Below are positions 41,294 to 50,930 of a stretch of DNA of 64,000 nucleotides, one piece after another. The notes beneath the pieces were generated by a model that was given only the letters and a program-made list of their open reading frames with translations, did not search any database and was not told the DNA's origin. A program made the position numbers and the translations under genes. The DNA is from Geobacter sp. (GTDB taxonomy: Bacteria; Desulfobacterota; Desulfuromonadia; Geobacterales; Geobacteraceae), in contig JACOUQ010000004.1 of the NCBI GenBank assembly GCA_016177775.1, positions 186,001 through 250,000 on the forward strand, in the 5' to 3' direction. Numbering within the stretch: position 1 is the first letter of the stretch; each line of letters opens with the position of its first letter.

Positions 41294-43207
41294 ATGAAAC
41301 ACCTCATCCTCGGCACCGCCGGCCATATCGACCATGGCAAGACCTCCCTGGTCCGCGCCCTTACCGGCATTGACACCGACCGCCTCAAGGAGGAGAAGGC
41401 GCGCGGCATCACCATTGAGCTAGGCTTCGCCCACCTGGAGCTGCCAGAGGGGGTTCGGTTCGGGATTGTCGACGTGCCGGGGCACGAGCGGTTCGTCCGC
41501 GCCATGGTGGCCGGCGTCGGCGGGATGGACCTGGTAATGCTTGTCGTAGCCGCGGACGAGGGGATCATGCCCCAGACGCGGGAGCACCTGGAGATCTGCC
41601 AGTTGCTTGGGGTAAAGAAGGGTCTGGTGGCCCTCACCAAGAAAGACATGGTGGACCCGGAGTGGCTCGCCCTCGTCACCGAGGAGGTGCGGGACTACCT
41701 TGCCGGCTCGTTCCTGGAGGCGGCCCCCATTGTGCCTGTGTCGTCGCGGACCGGCGAGGGGATCGAGGAGCTGAAGAAGGTCTTGGGGAAACTGGCACAG
41801 GAGGTTGGGGAAAAGCGACACGACGGCCCCTTCCGCCTCCCGGTGGACCGGGTCTTCACCATCACCGGCTTCGGCACGGTAGTTACCGGCACCCTCCTTT
41901 CCGGCGAGATCGGTGTGGGGGATGACGTGGAGGTCCTGCCGGCCGGCCGCGCCTGCAAGGTGCGCGGCCTCCAGGTCCACGGCCGGAAGGCCGACAAGGC
42001 CGAGGCCGGACAGCGGCTGGCGGTGAACCTCCAGGGGGTGGAGCACACCGAGGTGCTGCGGGGCGACGTGGTGGTCCCCAAGGGGCTCTACCACCCCACC
42101 CGTATCGTGGACGTCCGACTCAATTATCTGCAATCCGCGCTCCGCGAGCTGAAACACCGCTCCACCCTGCGGCTCCACTCCGCCACCTACGAGGTTCCGG
42201 CCAAGGTGATCCTTTTCGACCAGGACGCTCTCCAGCCTGGAGAAACGGCCTTCGCCCAGCTCCGGCTGGAGCACCCGGTGCTCCTCCTCCCCGGTGACCC
42301 CTTTGTGCTCCGCACCTACTCCCCCCAGGCCACCCTCGGGGGCGGTGCCGTCCTCGACCCTTCCCCCCCGCGACGCCGCCGCCGGTCTACGGAGGCGATG
42401 GAACTCCTCCAGGCGATAGAGGAAGTAGACGACACCGGCAAGATCCGCCTGATGATCCGGGCAAGCCTCCTCTCGGGGCTCTCCTTCGACGAGCTGGTGA
42501 ATCGCACCGGCATGTCCGCAAAAAAGATCGACGCAGCCCTTGCCGCTATTCTCACGTCAGGTGAAGTAATACAGATGGTGCGGGAGCCCCGCACCTTCCT
42601 CTCCCGCGAGGCGTTCGACACCCTGAAGGGGAAGCTTCTCTCCGAGTTGAACGCCTACCTGAAGGAAAACGCCTTGAAGGACGGGATCAGCAAGGAAGAA
42701 CTCAAGTCCCGCATCCCGAAACGGAGCGACCCCCGCTTTTTCGGACCGGTACTATCCGTGCTGGAGAAAGAAGGGAAGGCGGTGGTCGACCGCGACCTGG
42801 TCAAGCTCCCCGGCCGCAAGGGGGAGGCGACCGTGGACCAGGCCGAGCTCCAGGGGAAGATCGAGGGGCTTTTGAAACAGGGGGGGATGGAACCCCCCAC
42901 CATCAAGGAGATGTGCGACGCGCTCCGCTGCCCGGAGAAGGCGCTGCTGGAGCACCTGGCGTTCCTGGTGAAGGAGGGGAGGGTGGCGAAGATCAAGAGC
43001 GACATGTTCTACGCCCCGGAACCCCTCTCGCAGATCAGGGAAAAGCTGGTGACCTACTTGAAGGAAAAGGGGGAGATCACTCCCCCTGAACTACGCGAAG
43101 CAACCGGCGGCCTGTCGCGTAAGTTCATGATCCCGCTGCTGGAGTATTTTGACGGGGAGAAGGTAACCATCAGGGTTGGGGACAAGCGGGTGCTGCGGCG
43201 AGGGTAA
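41294..43207 (+). CDS. selB: Selenocysteine-specific translation elongation factor SelB
   Basis: 637 residues. An EF-Tu-like GTPase that delivers selenocysteinyl-tRNA to UGA codons marked by a SECIS. G1 is [10 protein letters not shown]3 DVPGHE and G4 TKKD in the first 130 residues. Domains II and III follow. The C-terminal third (about 370-637) is four winged-helix modules that bind the SECIS hairpin, with [23 protein letters not shown] in the last. The organism must therefore make selenoproteins. selA, selC and selD are not in this window. The ATG at 41294 is 12 bases after TGGAGT. Confidence 0.96.
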   Translation: MKHLILGTAGHIDHGKTSLVRALTGIDTDRLKEEKARGITIELGFAHLELPEGVRFGIVDVPGHERFVRAMVAGVGGMDLVMLVVAADEGIMPQTREHLEICQLLGVKKGLVALTKKDMVDPEWLALVTEEVRDYLAGSFLEAAPIVPVSSRTGEGIEELKKVLGKLAQEVGEKRHDGPFRLPVDRVFTITGFGTVVTGTLLSGEIGVGDDVEVLPAGRACKVRGLQVHGRKADKAEAGQRLAVNLQGVEHTEVLRGDVVVPKGLYHPTRIVDVRLNYLQSALRELKHRSTLRLHSATYEVPAKVILFDQDALQPGETAFAQLRLEHPVLLLPGDPFVLRTYSPQATLGGGAVLDPSPPRRRRRSTEAMELLQAIEEVDDTGKIRLMIRASLLSGLSFDELVNRTGMSAKKIDAALAAILTSGEVIQMVREPRTFLSREAFDTLKGKLLSELNAYLKENALKDGISKEELKSRIPKRSDPRFFGPVLSVLEKEGKAVVDRDLVKLPGRKGEATVDQAELQGKIEGLLKQGGMEPPTIKEMCDALRCPEKALLEHLAFLVKEGRVAKIKSDMFYAPEPLSQIREKLVTYLKEKGEITPPELREATGGLSRKFMIPLLEYFDGEKVTIRVGDKRVLRRG

Positions 43208-43210
43208 ACT

Positions 43211-45178
43211 TCACCAGATGTAATCCTTCGCGATCTCCCGCTTGTCATGGCCATGGAGTATATGCAGCACCCGGAGCTTTTTCAGCTGGACCGGGGAAAG
43301 GCTGCCCAGGGGGATGTAGACGATCTTCCTGCCGAGGCGGGAGGCGATCTGCCTGAAGATGCTGCGGGGCGGGCGGGGGGCGGTGTAGACCACGTGCTTC
43401 TCGGGGGAATAGTCGATGGCAGCAAGGAGGAGCACCTCCGCCTTGGTGCGGGCGAAGGCGTAGTCCCGGTCGCTCCAGACGTCGTACATCCGGCGGGGCG
43501 GGTAGGAGAGGAGAAAGCCGCCATACTCGCAGCGGCAGATGCCGGGACCGGCGATGTTCTCCGCAGGGTTGGTGGCGTAGAAGGCCATGTCCGACTCCTG
43601 CTCGTGCTCGCCGAGCCAGGTCATCCGGTAGGGGAAGCGCTCGTTTGCCCGGTCCTCGTCGAAGATCACCACCACCCCGCCGACCCCGCCCTTTGCCCTC
43701 TGCTGCTCCCGGACGTAGATCTTCCCTTCGTGCAGGTTGCGGATGGTCTCCCGCATGTCGATCCCGTCCAGCATGGACGAAGTGAACGGCTCAACTCTTG
43801 TCAGCTCCTCGGAGAGCTGCCGTGCCCCCTTTTTCTTCAGGAACCTCCCGTAATCCTCAATCACCACGTCTTCCGGAGGATAGGAACAGATGGACGGATT
43901 GTCGAACCCCTCCAGCCATTCGCCGGGGCGCTTCTCCTTCCGCCGCTTCAGGAACTGCAAGGGGGAGAGTCCCTTGGCGTGACGGCGCTCCCGGGGGCGG
44001 AACCGGATGCGGAGGCTTCCGCCCCACAGCTCCTCTGGGGAAAGCCGGACGGAGGGGAGGTCGCTTTCGGCCCGCTGCCATGGGTAGAAGGTGGCGAGCC
44101 GGGCAAAGGCATAGGCGAAATTGTCGTCAACGCATCCCCGGGCCGAGACCAGTAGCTGGTATAGGTCGGGAAGTAGCCGCCCAGCCAGGAGGGCGTAGTT
44201 GCGGGTGAAGCGGAAGAAAGCCCGCTTCTGCCAGATGTGAACCGGCTCTCCGGTTTCTTCGCGGTAGTGGCGGGCCGCTTCGTTGAAGAGATGGAGATTA
44301 ACACGCTGGCGGTCAGGGAACTCTCCCGCCATCCCCAGGTGCCGGGCGCTCCGTATGATGGCACAGCGGAGGATCTCCTCCTCGGAACCCTCCCTCTTCC
44401 CCCCCTCGATCAGTTCCAGGGCATTGAAGCGCTTGCGCAGCCCAGACACGTCGCGGGTAGGTTCGTCCGGCAGCTCCCCCCGTCGCATCTCGTAAACCGC
44501 CGAAAGGAACGAAAACTCCCCCAGCACCTCCCGGCAGGAGTCGGGGTGGAGATTGCAGACCCGCACATTATCCCGCCGCACCCGCTCCAGGGGGGTCGCT
44601 TGATGGTAGCCGAACGCCTCCCGCACCCGCTCCAGGTGGAACATGCCGCAGACGAAGAGTATCCGCCCGTATTTTTCTGAAAGTTCCCGCAGATGGAAGG
44701 CCATTCCCTTCTCCCGCCGCATGTCTTCCGGGCCGGGCCGAAGCGAAACTGAAGCCTTCAGGTACTCGTCGTAATAGGCCTTAAGGCCGATCCGGTGGAT
44801 GGCGTAGGAGTCGGGAAGGGGCTCGAAATGGAGGGGATAGTGACCGGTGTCCACGTCTACCAGGTGGAGGGGAATGCCGTTTCCCAGGGCAAGCCGCGCC
44901 GCTTCAACCAAGGGATCGGCGGGCTCCACCAGGAGATGGACCGTTGATGAGGCGCCCTCTTTGCCGCCAGTTTCGTATGAAACTACCGAAATCTCGGGGA
45001 GCCTTTGCACAGCCCGCACAAACTGCGCCTCGATGGTCGGCGGGAGCTCGATGGCAATGCAGTCGGGCTTGACCCGCTCGAACGCCTGCCGCACCAGCTG
45101 GGCGAACTCCATCCGGTAATGGAGGACCGGCAGGGCATGGACCGGGCCGAATTGTATCATGTGAAGGCGATGGGGCAT
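43211..45178 (-). CDS. Large TraB/ChaN-like protein of unknown function
   Basis: 655 residues, cytosolic, no signal peptide. The first 190 residues have a TraB/ChaN-like layout: PDCIAIELPPTIEAQFV near 39, PLHLVDVDTGHYP near 103 and RILFVCGMFHLERVREAF near 170, reminiscent of the conserved ELP and GxxH elements. The remaining 460 residues are unfamiliar, with many charged and aromatic residues and a C-terminal DxxHVVYTAPRPP stretch. Only distant similarity to DUF5682-type proteins is suspected. It starts 15 bases after the stop of the MFS gene and is likely co-transcribed with it. It converges with selB with only three bases between stops. Function not recognised. Confidence 0.6.
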   Translation of the reverse strand: MPHRLHMIQFGPVHALPVLHYRMEFAQLVRQAFERVKPDCIAIELPPTIEAQFVRAVQRLPEISVVSYETGGKEGASSTVHLLVEPADPLVEAARLALGNGIPLHLVDVDTGHYPLHFEPLPDSYAIHRIGLKAYYDEYLKASVSLRPGPEDMRREKGMAFHLRELSEKYGRILFVCGMFHLERVREAFGYHQATPLERVRRDNVRVCNLHPDSCREVLGEFSFLSAVYEMRRGELPDEPTRDVSGLRKRFNALELIEGGKREGSEEEILRCAIIRSARHLGMAGEFPDRQRVNLHLFNEAARHYREETGEPVHIWQKRAFFRFTRNYALLAGRLLPDLYQLLVSARGCVDDNFAYAFARLATFYPWQRAESDLPSVRLSPEELWGGSLRIRFRPRERRHAKGLSPLQFLKRRKEKRPGEWLEGFDNPSICSYPPEDVVIEDYGRFLKKKGARQLSEELTRVEPFTSSMLDGIDMRETIRNLHEGKIYVREQQRAKGGVGGVVVIFDEDRANERFPYRMTWLGEHEQESDMAFYATNPAENIAGPGICRCEYGGFLLSYPPRRMYDVWSDRDYAFARTKAEVLLLAAIDYSPEKHVVYTAPRPPRSIFRQIASRLGRKIVYIPLGSLSPVQLKKLRVLHILHGHDKREIAKDYIW

Positions 45179-45192
45179 GATGAATCCGCGGG

Positions 45193-46446
45193 CTACAGAA
45201 ATTCCTCGAAATAGTCCAGATCCTTGTGGAAGGTCTCCTCAAGGCGGTAGAGAGAATAGAGGGCGACGGCGAGGCAGAGGATGCAGACGGTTACTGCGCC
45301 CCCCTCCAGGCCCAACAACTGGCGGGCCCACTGGAAGAAAAGGGTGATCGGGACAACCATCCCCCGCACGAAGTTGGGGACCGTGGTGGCGACCGTGGCC
45401 CGCAGGTTGGTGCCGAACTGCTCGGCGGCGATGGTGACGAAAATGGCCCAGTAGCCGCTGGCAAATCCCAGGAAGGCGCAGACCCCGTAGAAGGCCGCCG
45501 GGGAGAGGCTTCCCTGGAGGAAATAGGCCGCCACCCCGAGCACGGTTAGTGACAGGAAGATGAACACCACCTTCTTCCGGCTCTTCAGAAGCTGGCTCAG
45601 CATCCCGCTGGCAAAGTCCCCGAACACGAGCCCCAGGTAGCAGAACATGACCGCATTGCCGGCCGATACGGGGCCGGTGGTGCCGAGGGCCTTGGCAAAT
45701 TCGGGGGAAAAGGTGATGAGGATGCCGACCACGAACCAGGTCGGCACACCGATCAGGATCGAGTTGGCGAAGCGCGAAAACCTTCCGGCATCGGTGAACA
45801 GGGCAAGGAAGTTCCCGGAGCGGACCTGCTGGTTCTTCATCTCGCCGAACATCCCGGACTCGGCCACGCTCACCCGCATGATGAGCAGGAGCAGCCCCAG
45901 CGCCCCGCCGATGAAGAAGGCGTTGCGCCACTCGAACGCCTTGGCCACGAAGTTGGCCAGTATCGCCCCCGACACCCCGACCGAAGCCACGATCATGGTC
46001 CCGTACCCCCGCACGCTCTTGTGCAGGACCTCGCTCACCAGGGTTATCCCGGCCCCCAGCTCTCCGGCGAGCCCGATGCCGGCGATGAAGCGCAGGGCCG
46101 CATAGGCCGGGAGCGAGGTTGCCAGGCCGTTGGCCAGGTTGGCGACCGAGTAGATGAAGATGGAGCCGAACATGATCTTGAGCCGCCCCTTCTTGTCCCC
46201 CAGCACCCCCCAGATGATCCCGCCGATGAGCATCCCGGCCATCTGCATGTTCAGAAGGAACACCCCCTTGTCGATCAGCTCCTGCCCGGCAAGCCCCAGC
46301 GATTTTAGGCTCGGCACCCGGACAATGCTGAACAGCACCAGGTCATAGATGTCGACGAAGTAGCCAAGGGCGGCGACGATGACCGGGAGGGAGATGACGG
46401 ATTTGAGGACATTGGTTGATGTTGAGGAGAGGGCTGATTCGTTCAT
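45193..46446 (-). CDS. Major facilitator superfamily transporter
   Basis: 417 residues with about 12 membrane segments. ALGYFVDIYDLVLFSIVRV in helix 1, the loop 2-3 motif GVLGDKKGRLKIMFGS and RFIAGIGLAGELGAGITLVSEVL in helix 4-5 are the family A-motif and helix-4 signature of MHS/sugar-porter type transporters. ATG at 46446 after GAGGTGCCC. Substrate unknown; many close relatives move organic acids or osmolytes. The TraB-like gene follows at once, so it could depend on the same substrate or stress. Confidence 0.88.
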   Translation of the reverse strand: MNESALSSTSTNVLKSVISLPVIVAALGYFVDIYDLVLFSIVRVPSLKSLGLAGQELIDKGVFLLNMQMAGMLIGGIIWGVLGDKKGRLKIMFGSIFIYSVANLANGLATSLPAYAALRFIAGIGLAGELGAGITLVSEVLHKSVRGYGTMIVASVGVSGAILANFVAKAFEWRNAFFIGGALGLLLLIMRVSVAESGMFGEMKNQQVRSGNFLALFTDAGRFSRFANSILIGVPTWFVVGILITFSPEFAKALGTTGPVSAGNAVMFCYLGLVFGDFASGMLSQLLKSRKKVVFIFLSLTVLGVAAYFLQGSLSPAAFYGVCAFLGFASGYWAIFVTIAAEQFGTNLRATVATTVPNFVRGMVVPITLFFQWARQLLGLEGGAVTVCILCLAVALYSLYRLEETFHKDLDYFEEFL

Positions 46447-46639
46447 GGGCACCTCACATTGGTTGTTCTTTCCTGCGGCAACGAGCTACTACCTTTACTC
46501 TCTCTCGAATCAGAACGGCCCCAGGAGATACCAGTCAGTATTGCAAAATTAAAAGGATATATTGCAGGCACGATGAAACTAAAGATCATATCGCAGCTTT
46601 GCATGCCTGAGTTGGCGCGCTGCCCCAATTTTTTCCCAT

Positions 46640-48841
46640 TTACTCCCCTGCCCTGCGCCCCAGATAAGCATGCACCGTCATCTGCGCCACGCCACGCATG
46701 AGCCCCGCCCCACCAAGGCTTTCCGCCGCGGCGACATGCTCGGCGACCAGCAGCATTTTCTCCGGAGCAAGCTGCGGCCTGCCTGTTGCCGCATTAAGCC
46801 AGAGTGTGGTGAGTGCCAGACGTTCCACCCATTGCGACCGCCGTGGTTGCAGTATCTCGCTGACCACTGCATCCGCCGCACGACCGCAAGCCGCGGCGGT
46901 GAGCCTTTTGGCGGTGAGCTGCCGGGAAAGGAGCTCATCCACGTCCCTGTCGTCCTCAAACCAGGATGCGGCAAACGGCAGCGACATCGGCCACGATTCG
47001 CTCTCGGCCAGCACCTTGCCGACCGCTGACGGTATGCGCGGAGCAAGCTCCCCCCGCAGGGAAACGAGCAGTTTTCCCGGATCGACCGGCTCCGGCCTCC
47101 AGCCGGGAATTCCCATGATCTCCGCCACCTCCAGAAGGCCAGCGGGCACGGTAGTATTCCGGCAAAGGCCCGTCGCGAGGCCATGGGCGACCATTCGCTC
47201 AAGCAGCCAAGCCGCAACCGGCTGCGCTCCCCCGTCCATCTTGAAGGCCTGGGACATCCTCTTCATCTCGGCAGCAGGCAGGGGAGGGGTCACCCATGCG
47301 TCGACAATTCCCTCCGAAAGCTTGACCAGGAGGGAGGCGACCACATACTGCCCCTTTTCCCTGCCGATCATCCAGAACCCCTGGGCGGAAGCGCCATCCA
47401 CCGGCGAAGCGAGGATCTCCGTGATTTCGGTCTCCCGGACCCGGGCGCATTGAACGCCGGCCCGGCGGGCATCGGCAATGGTCCTGTCGATGTCGGCCCG
47501 CACGGTGCCGGCATGCCAATTGCGGGTCAGGATCAGGCGGCGCAGGGTCTCCGGCGTAATCTTGTCCCCTCCCGCTGCTGCCAGGATCGCCGGAAACTTG
47601 TCGCGCACCCCGACCAGGGGATGGAATGACATCAATCCGGCAACCTCCCGCAGAACAGGCGATTTGTGAACAGCCATCTCGGCCGCCAGCTGCAGCTGCA
47701 TCTCCTCGGGCGCCAGCCGGAACCGGTCGGTAATGATGGAAAACCGGTCGAATACGCTTTCCGCCCCCATCTCGGCCATGGCCTGCACGATTTCGGCGAG
47801 GGGATCGCCCCCGGTAAACGGCACGACCTTCCCATCAAAAGAATCGGACATCATCCGCTGAAATGCCTCGGCAAGAAGCGGCAGCGGCTCCAGCCGGCAG
47901 TCCGCCAGATTGCGCACCACCTCGGCGCCAAGAAACGACGCGGGGCCGGAATGGAACAGCTTGTCGGCGATATGCCTCTGGAGCGCCTCGTTCAGGGCCG
48001 CGCTTTCCGGGCGCCTCCGCTCCAGATCGACCCGCAGCCGCTCGAAAACGGCCCGCAGAAGGATGAGGCAGGCATGAATACGATCATCCTGGTCCTCTGC
48101 ATCGCGCGCACCCTCCTCGGCGAGCAGATCGATGAGCGGGAAGGCAAGGTCGGGATTTCCATCGATCACCCGCTCGGCCTCGGAAACGCCCGAGAACTTT
48201 TTCCGCTTCAGTTCCCGGAGCATGTCGGAAAGAAGGGCCTGCGCAGTTGCCCGGCCGTCGCCCGGATCGCCTGAGGCGTCGCCGGCAATGGCGGGCTCCT
48301 CGAAGAGCAGAGGCTGTTTGCCTTTCCGTTTCTTTGAGTCGGGGCGGGGCTTACTGCGCACCATGGCCGAGAGAAGCTCCTCGAACTCCGCGAACATGTC
48401 GGAGTCATCCGGGGCCTCTACTGGGACGCGGACAACCGACCCCGGCTTGGGAAAAGAGCGCCCCTTGTACTTTTTGCCATCGATCTTTTCCCGCGCCAGC
48501 CGGTAATGGCTGTAAAGATGCTCCAGAAAAGCCGCTTCCGTGTTCACCAGCTCTGTGAAGATCTCCAGCAGCAGTTCCGCATGACGGGACTGGGGCATGA
48601 ACGGCTCAAGATACGGCCCGGCTTCCTCCGCGTCAGGGTCGAACCCGAAGGCGATATGGGCGAGGTCCTTTCCCTTCTCGTTAAGCACCGAGACGGCTAT
48701 GCGGCGGCAGTCGCATTTCTGTTCGGCGCAATGGGAATCGAAAAAACGGTACGTCCCCTTCGGGAGCGTGCCGGTCTTGCTGTCCAGGCGCAGACAGAAG
48801 GTCTCGTTGTCTTTGGGAAAAAGTTCCGAATATTGGATCAT
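46640..48841 (-). CDS. Large unknown protein with an N-terminal cysteine cluster
   Basis: 733 residues, no signal peptide, no recognised domain. The N-terminus has a possible metal site CAEQKCDCRR (near residue 38-47) in a strand-rich region (GTYRFFDSHC, IAFGFDPDAEE). Residues about 140-200 are a charged, proline-rich linker (SKPRPDSKKRKGKQP). The remaining 500 residues are helical with repeated LL-rich stretches, like an armadillo/HEAT scaffold. A C-terminal helical part includes WVTPPLPAAEMKRMSQ. The ATG at 48841 has GGAG nine bases upstream. It lies just downstream of the restriction-modification locus on the same strand. Not recognised; a defence role is only suggested by position. Confidence 0.55.
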   Translation of the reverse strand: MIQYSELFPKDNETFCLRLDSKTGTLPKGTYRFFDSHCAEQKCDCRRIAVSVLNEKGKDLAHIAFGFDPDAEEAGPYLEPFMPQSRHAELLLEIFTELVNTEAAFLEHLYSHYRLAREKIDGKKYKGRSFPKPGSVVRVPVEAPDDSDMFAEFEELLSAMVRSKPRPDSKKRKGKQPLLFEEPAIAGDASGDPGDGRATAQALLSDMLRELKRKKFSGVSEAERVIDGNPDLAFPLIDLLAEEGARDAEDQDDRIHACLILLRAVFERLRVDLERRRPESAALNEALQRHIADKLFHSGPASFLGAEVVRNLADCRLEPLPLLAEAFQRMMSDSFDGKVVPFTGGDPLAEIVQAMAEMGAESVFDRFSIITDRFRLAPEEMQLQLAAEMAVHKSPVLREVAGLMSFHPLVGVRDKFPAILAAAGGDKITPETLRRLILTRNWHAGTVRADIDRTIADARRAGVQCARVRETEITEILASPVDGASAQGFWMIGREKGQYVVASLLVKLSEGIVDAWVTPPLPAAEMKRMSQAFKMDGGAQPVAAWLLERMVAHGLATGLCRNTTVPAGLLEVAEIMGIPGWRPEPVDPGKLLVSLRGELAPRIPSAVGKVLAESESWPMSLPFAASWFEDDRDVDELLSRQLTAKRLTAAACGRAADAVVSEILQPRRSQWVERLALTTLWLNAATGRPQLAPEKMLLVAEHVAAAESLGGAGLMRGVAQMTVHAYLGRRAGE

Positions 48842-48901
48842 AATATCTCCGCTTCCTTTGCTACACTGAAGCAAATAATGATGCAAACAGGCATCTTTGC
48901 T

Positions 48902-49405
48902 TCACGATTTGCTTAATGATTGCTTCAGATGCCAATGAGCACTCTGCCCATGCCCAATTTGGTATATGAGCCCATCAGCCTCCAGTTCTTTTAAGAGTCG
49001 ATAGGCTTGTTGGCGACCCAAATCAGTGAAGCCTCTTATGTCAGCGTTTCTCAGCGGGCGATCCTTGAGCAGGGAAAGAATTCGGACCTTAACCGCCTCC
49101 TTGTCCAGCCTCCTCGTCATGTCGTAGGTGACCTCGTACAGGGTGGCGTTCAGCGCCTCCAGGTCAGGCGCGAAGTCAATCCCGACAATGGCCTTGTCGC
49201 AGCCGAGGAGACGCTCACGGACGCCGAAAACAACAGTGCCACCGGAAGCGTTGCCGAGACAGATTGCCATCTCCTTGGCGAGTTCCCGCAGCTTGGTTTC
49301 GGTAGGACACTCCTTGAAATCGAGGGTCTCGGTTTCGAGGTCGTCAGCGATCTGCTCGTCAAGCAGTGGGAGTAAGGAGAGGATTTTTTCAGTGAAGTGG
49401 GCCAC
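48902..49405 (-). CDS. Short AlbA_2/Schlafen-type DNA-binding protein, probable internal-deletion derivative
   Basis: 167 residues. Residues 15-95 are an AlbA_2 (AAA_4) domain: ETLDFKECPTETKLRELAKEMAICLGNASGGTVVFGVRE. Residues 100-160 are a winged helix: VRILSLLKDRPLRNADIRGFTDLGRQQAYRLLKELEADGLI. Full-length relatives are 400 or more residues, with an ATP-binding/HATPase-like middle; here the middle is absent and the two ends are joined in frame. It starts with GTG (AAGGA seven bases upstream), 61 bases after hsdS. AlbA_2 proteins are commonly found beside type I restriction genes. Confidence 0.7.
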   Translation of the reverse strand: MAHFTEKILSLLPLLDEQIADDLETETLDFKECPTETKLRELAKEMAICLGNASGGTVVFGVRERLLGCDKAIVGIDFAPDLEALNATLYEVTYDMTRRLDKEAVKVRILSLLKDRPLRNADIRGFTDLGRQQAYRLLKELEADGLIYQIGHGQSAHWHLKQSLSKS

Positions 49406-49466
49406 TAAGGTTCCTTTCTGTCAACCAATGTGTAGACGCGACACTATACTTTCCCCTTTTTCCCGC

Positions 49467-50873
49467 TCATGAATTTGCCTCTATGTAAGCCATGCCTGCA
49501 TTTTCATCTTGCTCAATGGCGATTTCCACGGCGCGCTTGGCAATTTCAAGTAACGCAGTGGATTGTTTTTTGAGCGCAAGAGAGGAGATGATTTTCCCCC
49601 GGATTTTCAACTGGGTGTCTTTGTCAACAAAAGGGATGATGAATTGGGCAACATCTTTCGGGTATAGGTGCGGCTGTGCCGAACCGGTTCTCATTTTATC
49701 GGTTTGAAAACGCCCGATAAATGAGTTGATTACAAATGCGACATAAACCGGATCATCAATAACCCGAAGAATGATAATGTCCTGGCAAGCGACCGCTTTT
49801 TTCACAGAAAGATATGGCTGTGTCCTCCCGATATTCGCGCCTGTCCCATATATGAGAATATCATTCTCTGCAACAAAAGATGCCTCATCGGTTGAGAAGT
49901 GCTTTATATCGGTCTTGTCGAAGTTTTCGTAATCAAGCCCAGTTTCAAGTATGTGTTTCTGGGTTATCATATCGACGGTTCCGGCTTCATCATAAATAGC
50001 CGACATGCCGCGAGAATTATAGGTCTGAATTTCCTCAATACGCTTGAAATAGTCACCATTACTTTTGATCAGTTCTTCAATTTCGTCGAACTTCGGCTGG
50101 TAATACTCCGCGTCAAAGCGACCGGAGGTAGCAAAGGACTCCTTGAACGATTTGATATTGGTATTTTGGGTGGTGGGGGCATAGGTGGTGAGATTGAGAG
50201 CATCGAGGAGCAAAGTTTCGGCTTGGCTATAAGTTGATTGAGACTGTTCCAAAACGTCATATGTTTTGGTGACAATCTCAGTAATTTTTAGTCTAAATGC
50301 ACTAGAAAAATCAGGAATAAGAATTTGATCGAAATCTTCAAGAATCAATCCCGTTTGTGCTGCTCCGCGCTTGTACTTTTGAATCTGGTTTTGTCCGTAA
50401 TGCGATTTCAAATAAATCGCTAAAAAACTAGGCTCAATATCTTTAGGGCGCATGATTGCTAATTTACAGCTACAGGTTGCTTTAGCGTCAGTGGTAACCA
50501 AGGAGAGATTGCCAATAATTGCACCAACAATCGACATCAGCACATCTCCTTTTTTGAGGTGTGAACGTCGCATGTTGGGAATATCAAAAGCTCGCTGTTC
50601 AATCCTTAATGGGCTGCTCGCTTGCTCAATGAAAAAATTGTATATATCTGTTCCCCGATAATACGGCAAACCACCTTCATCACAGTAACCATCGCTGATG
50701 GTCATGTGATTGCCATCCGAAACCGATACAAATTTAGTAATAGGGACCGCACCCTTTGCTTCCAAATTCTTTAGGGCCTGAATATTATCGCGTGAATAAA
50801 ATTCAGTATCCATGCGTTTTGTTCGTTCTAAGCTGCTTAATCTAACCTCGCTAGCCTCCAGCCCTTCCAACAA
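49467..50873 (-). CDS. hsdS: HsdS: restriction-modification specificity subunit (start uncertain, possible frameshift product)
   Basis: 468 residues from a TTG at 50873. Two target-recognition domains (about 40-190 and 265-415) are separated by conserved helices (TYSQAETLLLDALNL; ALLEIAKRAVEIAI). Half-repeats RMDTEFYSRDN and RFDAEYYQPKFDE mark each half. It is visibly AT-richer than its neighbours, as variable specificity genes often are. The frame is open well upstream of the TTG, through FFSLGPFDEARYRALLEGL, which looks like genuine coding. No start with a good ribosome binding site exists there. See the frameshift signal at 50874-50930. Confidence 0.85.
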   Translation of the reverse strand: MLEGLEASEVRLSSLERTKRMDTEFYSRDNIQALKNLEAKGAVPITKFVSVSDGNHMTISDGYCDEGGLPYYRGTDIYNFFIEQASSPLRIEQRAFDIPNMRRSHLKKGDVLMSIVGAIIGNLSLVTTDAKATCSCKLAIMRPKDIEPSFLAIYLKSHYGQNQIQKYKRGAAQTGLILEDFDQILIPDFSSAFRLKITEIVTKTYDVLEQSQSTYSQAETLLLDALNLTTYAPTTQNTNIKSFKESFATSGRFDAEYYQPKFDEIEELIKSNGDYFKRIEEIQTYNSRGMSAIYDEAGTVDMITQKHILETGLDYENFDKTDIKHFSTDEASFVAENDILIYGTGANIGRTQPYLSVKKAVACQDIIILRVIDDPVYVAFVINSFIGRFQTDKMRTGSAQPHLYPKDVAQFIIPFVDKDTQLKIRGKIISSLALKKQSTALLEIAKRAVEIAIEQDENAGMAYIEANS

Positions 50874-50930
50874 CGCCCGATACCGGGCCTCATCGAAAGG
50901 GCCTAGCGAAAAAAACTTAGCTGCTCCTTC
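50874..50930 (-). promoter_or_regulatory. Candidate -1 ribosomal frameshift signal joining hsdM and hsdS
   Basis: On the minus strand: AGGAAGGAG (SD-like); eight bases; the seven-T run at 50915-50909, read as T TTT TTT in the hsdM frame; six bases CGCTAG containing the hsdM stop; then GCCCTTTC pairing with GGAAGGGC (8 bp, one T-G), enclosing GCCCG-GTAT-CGGGC. Shifting back one base enters the hsdS frame. The geometry matches known bacterial -1 sites such as dnaX. Confidence 0.5.
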
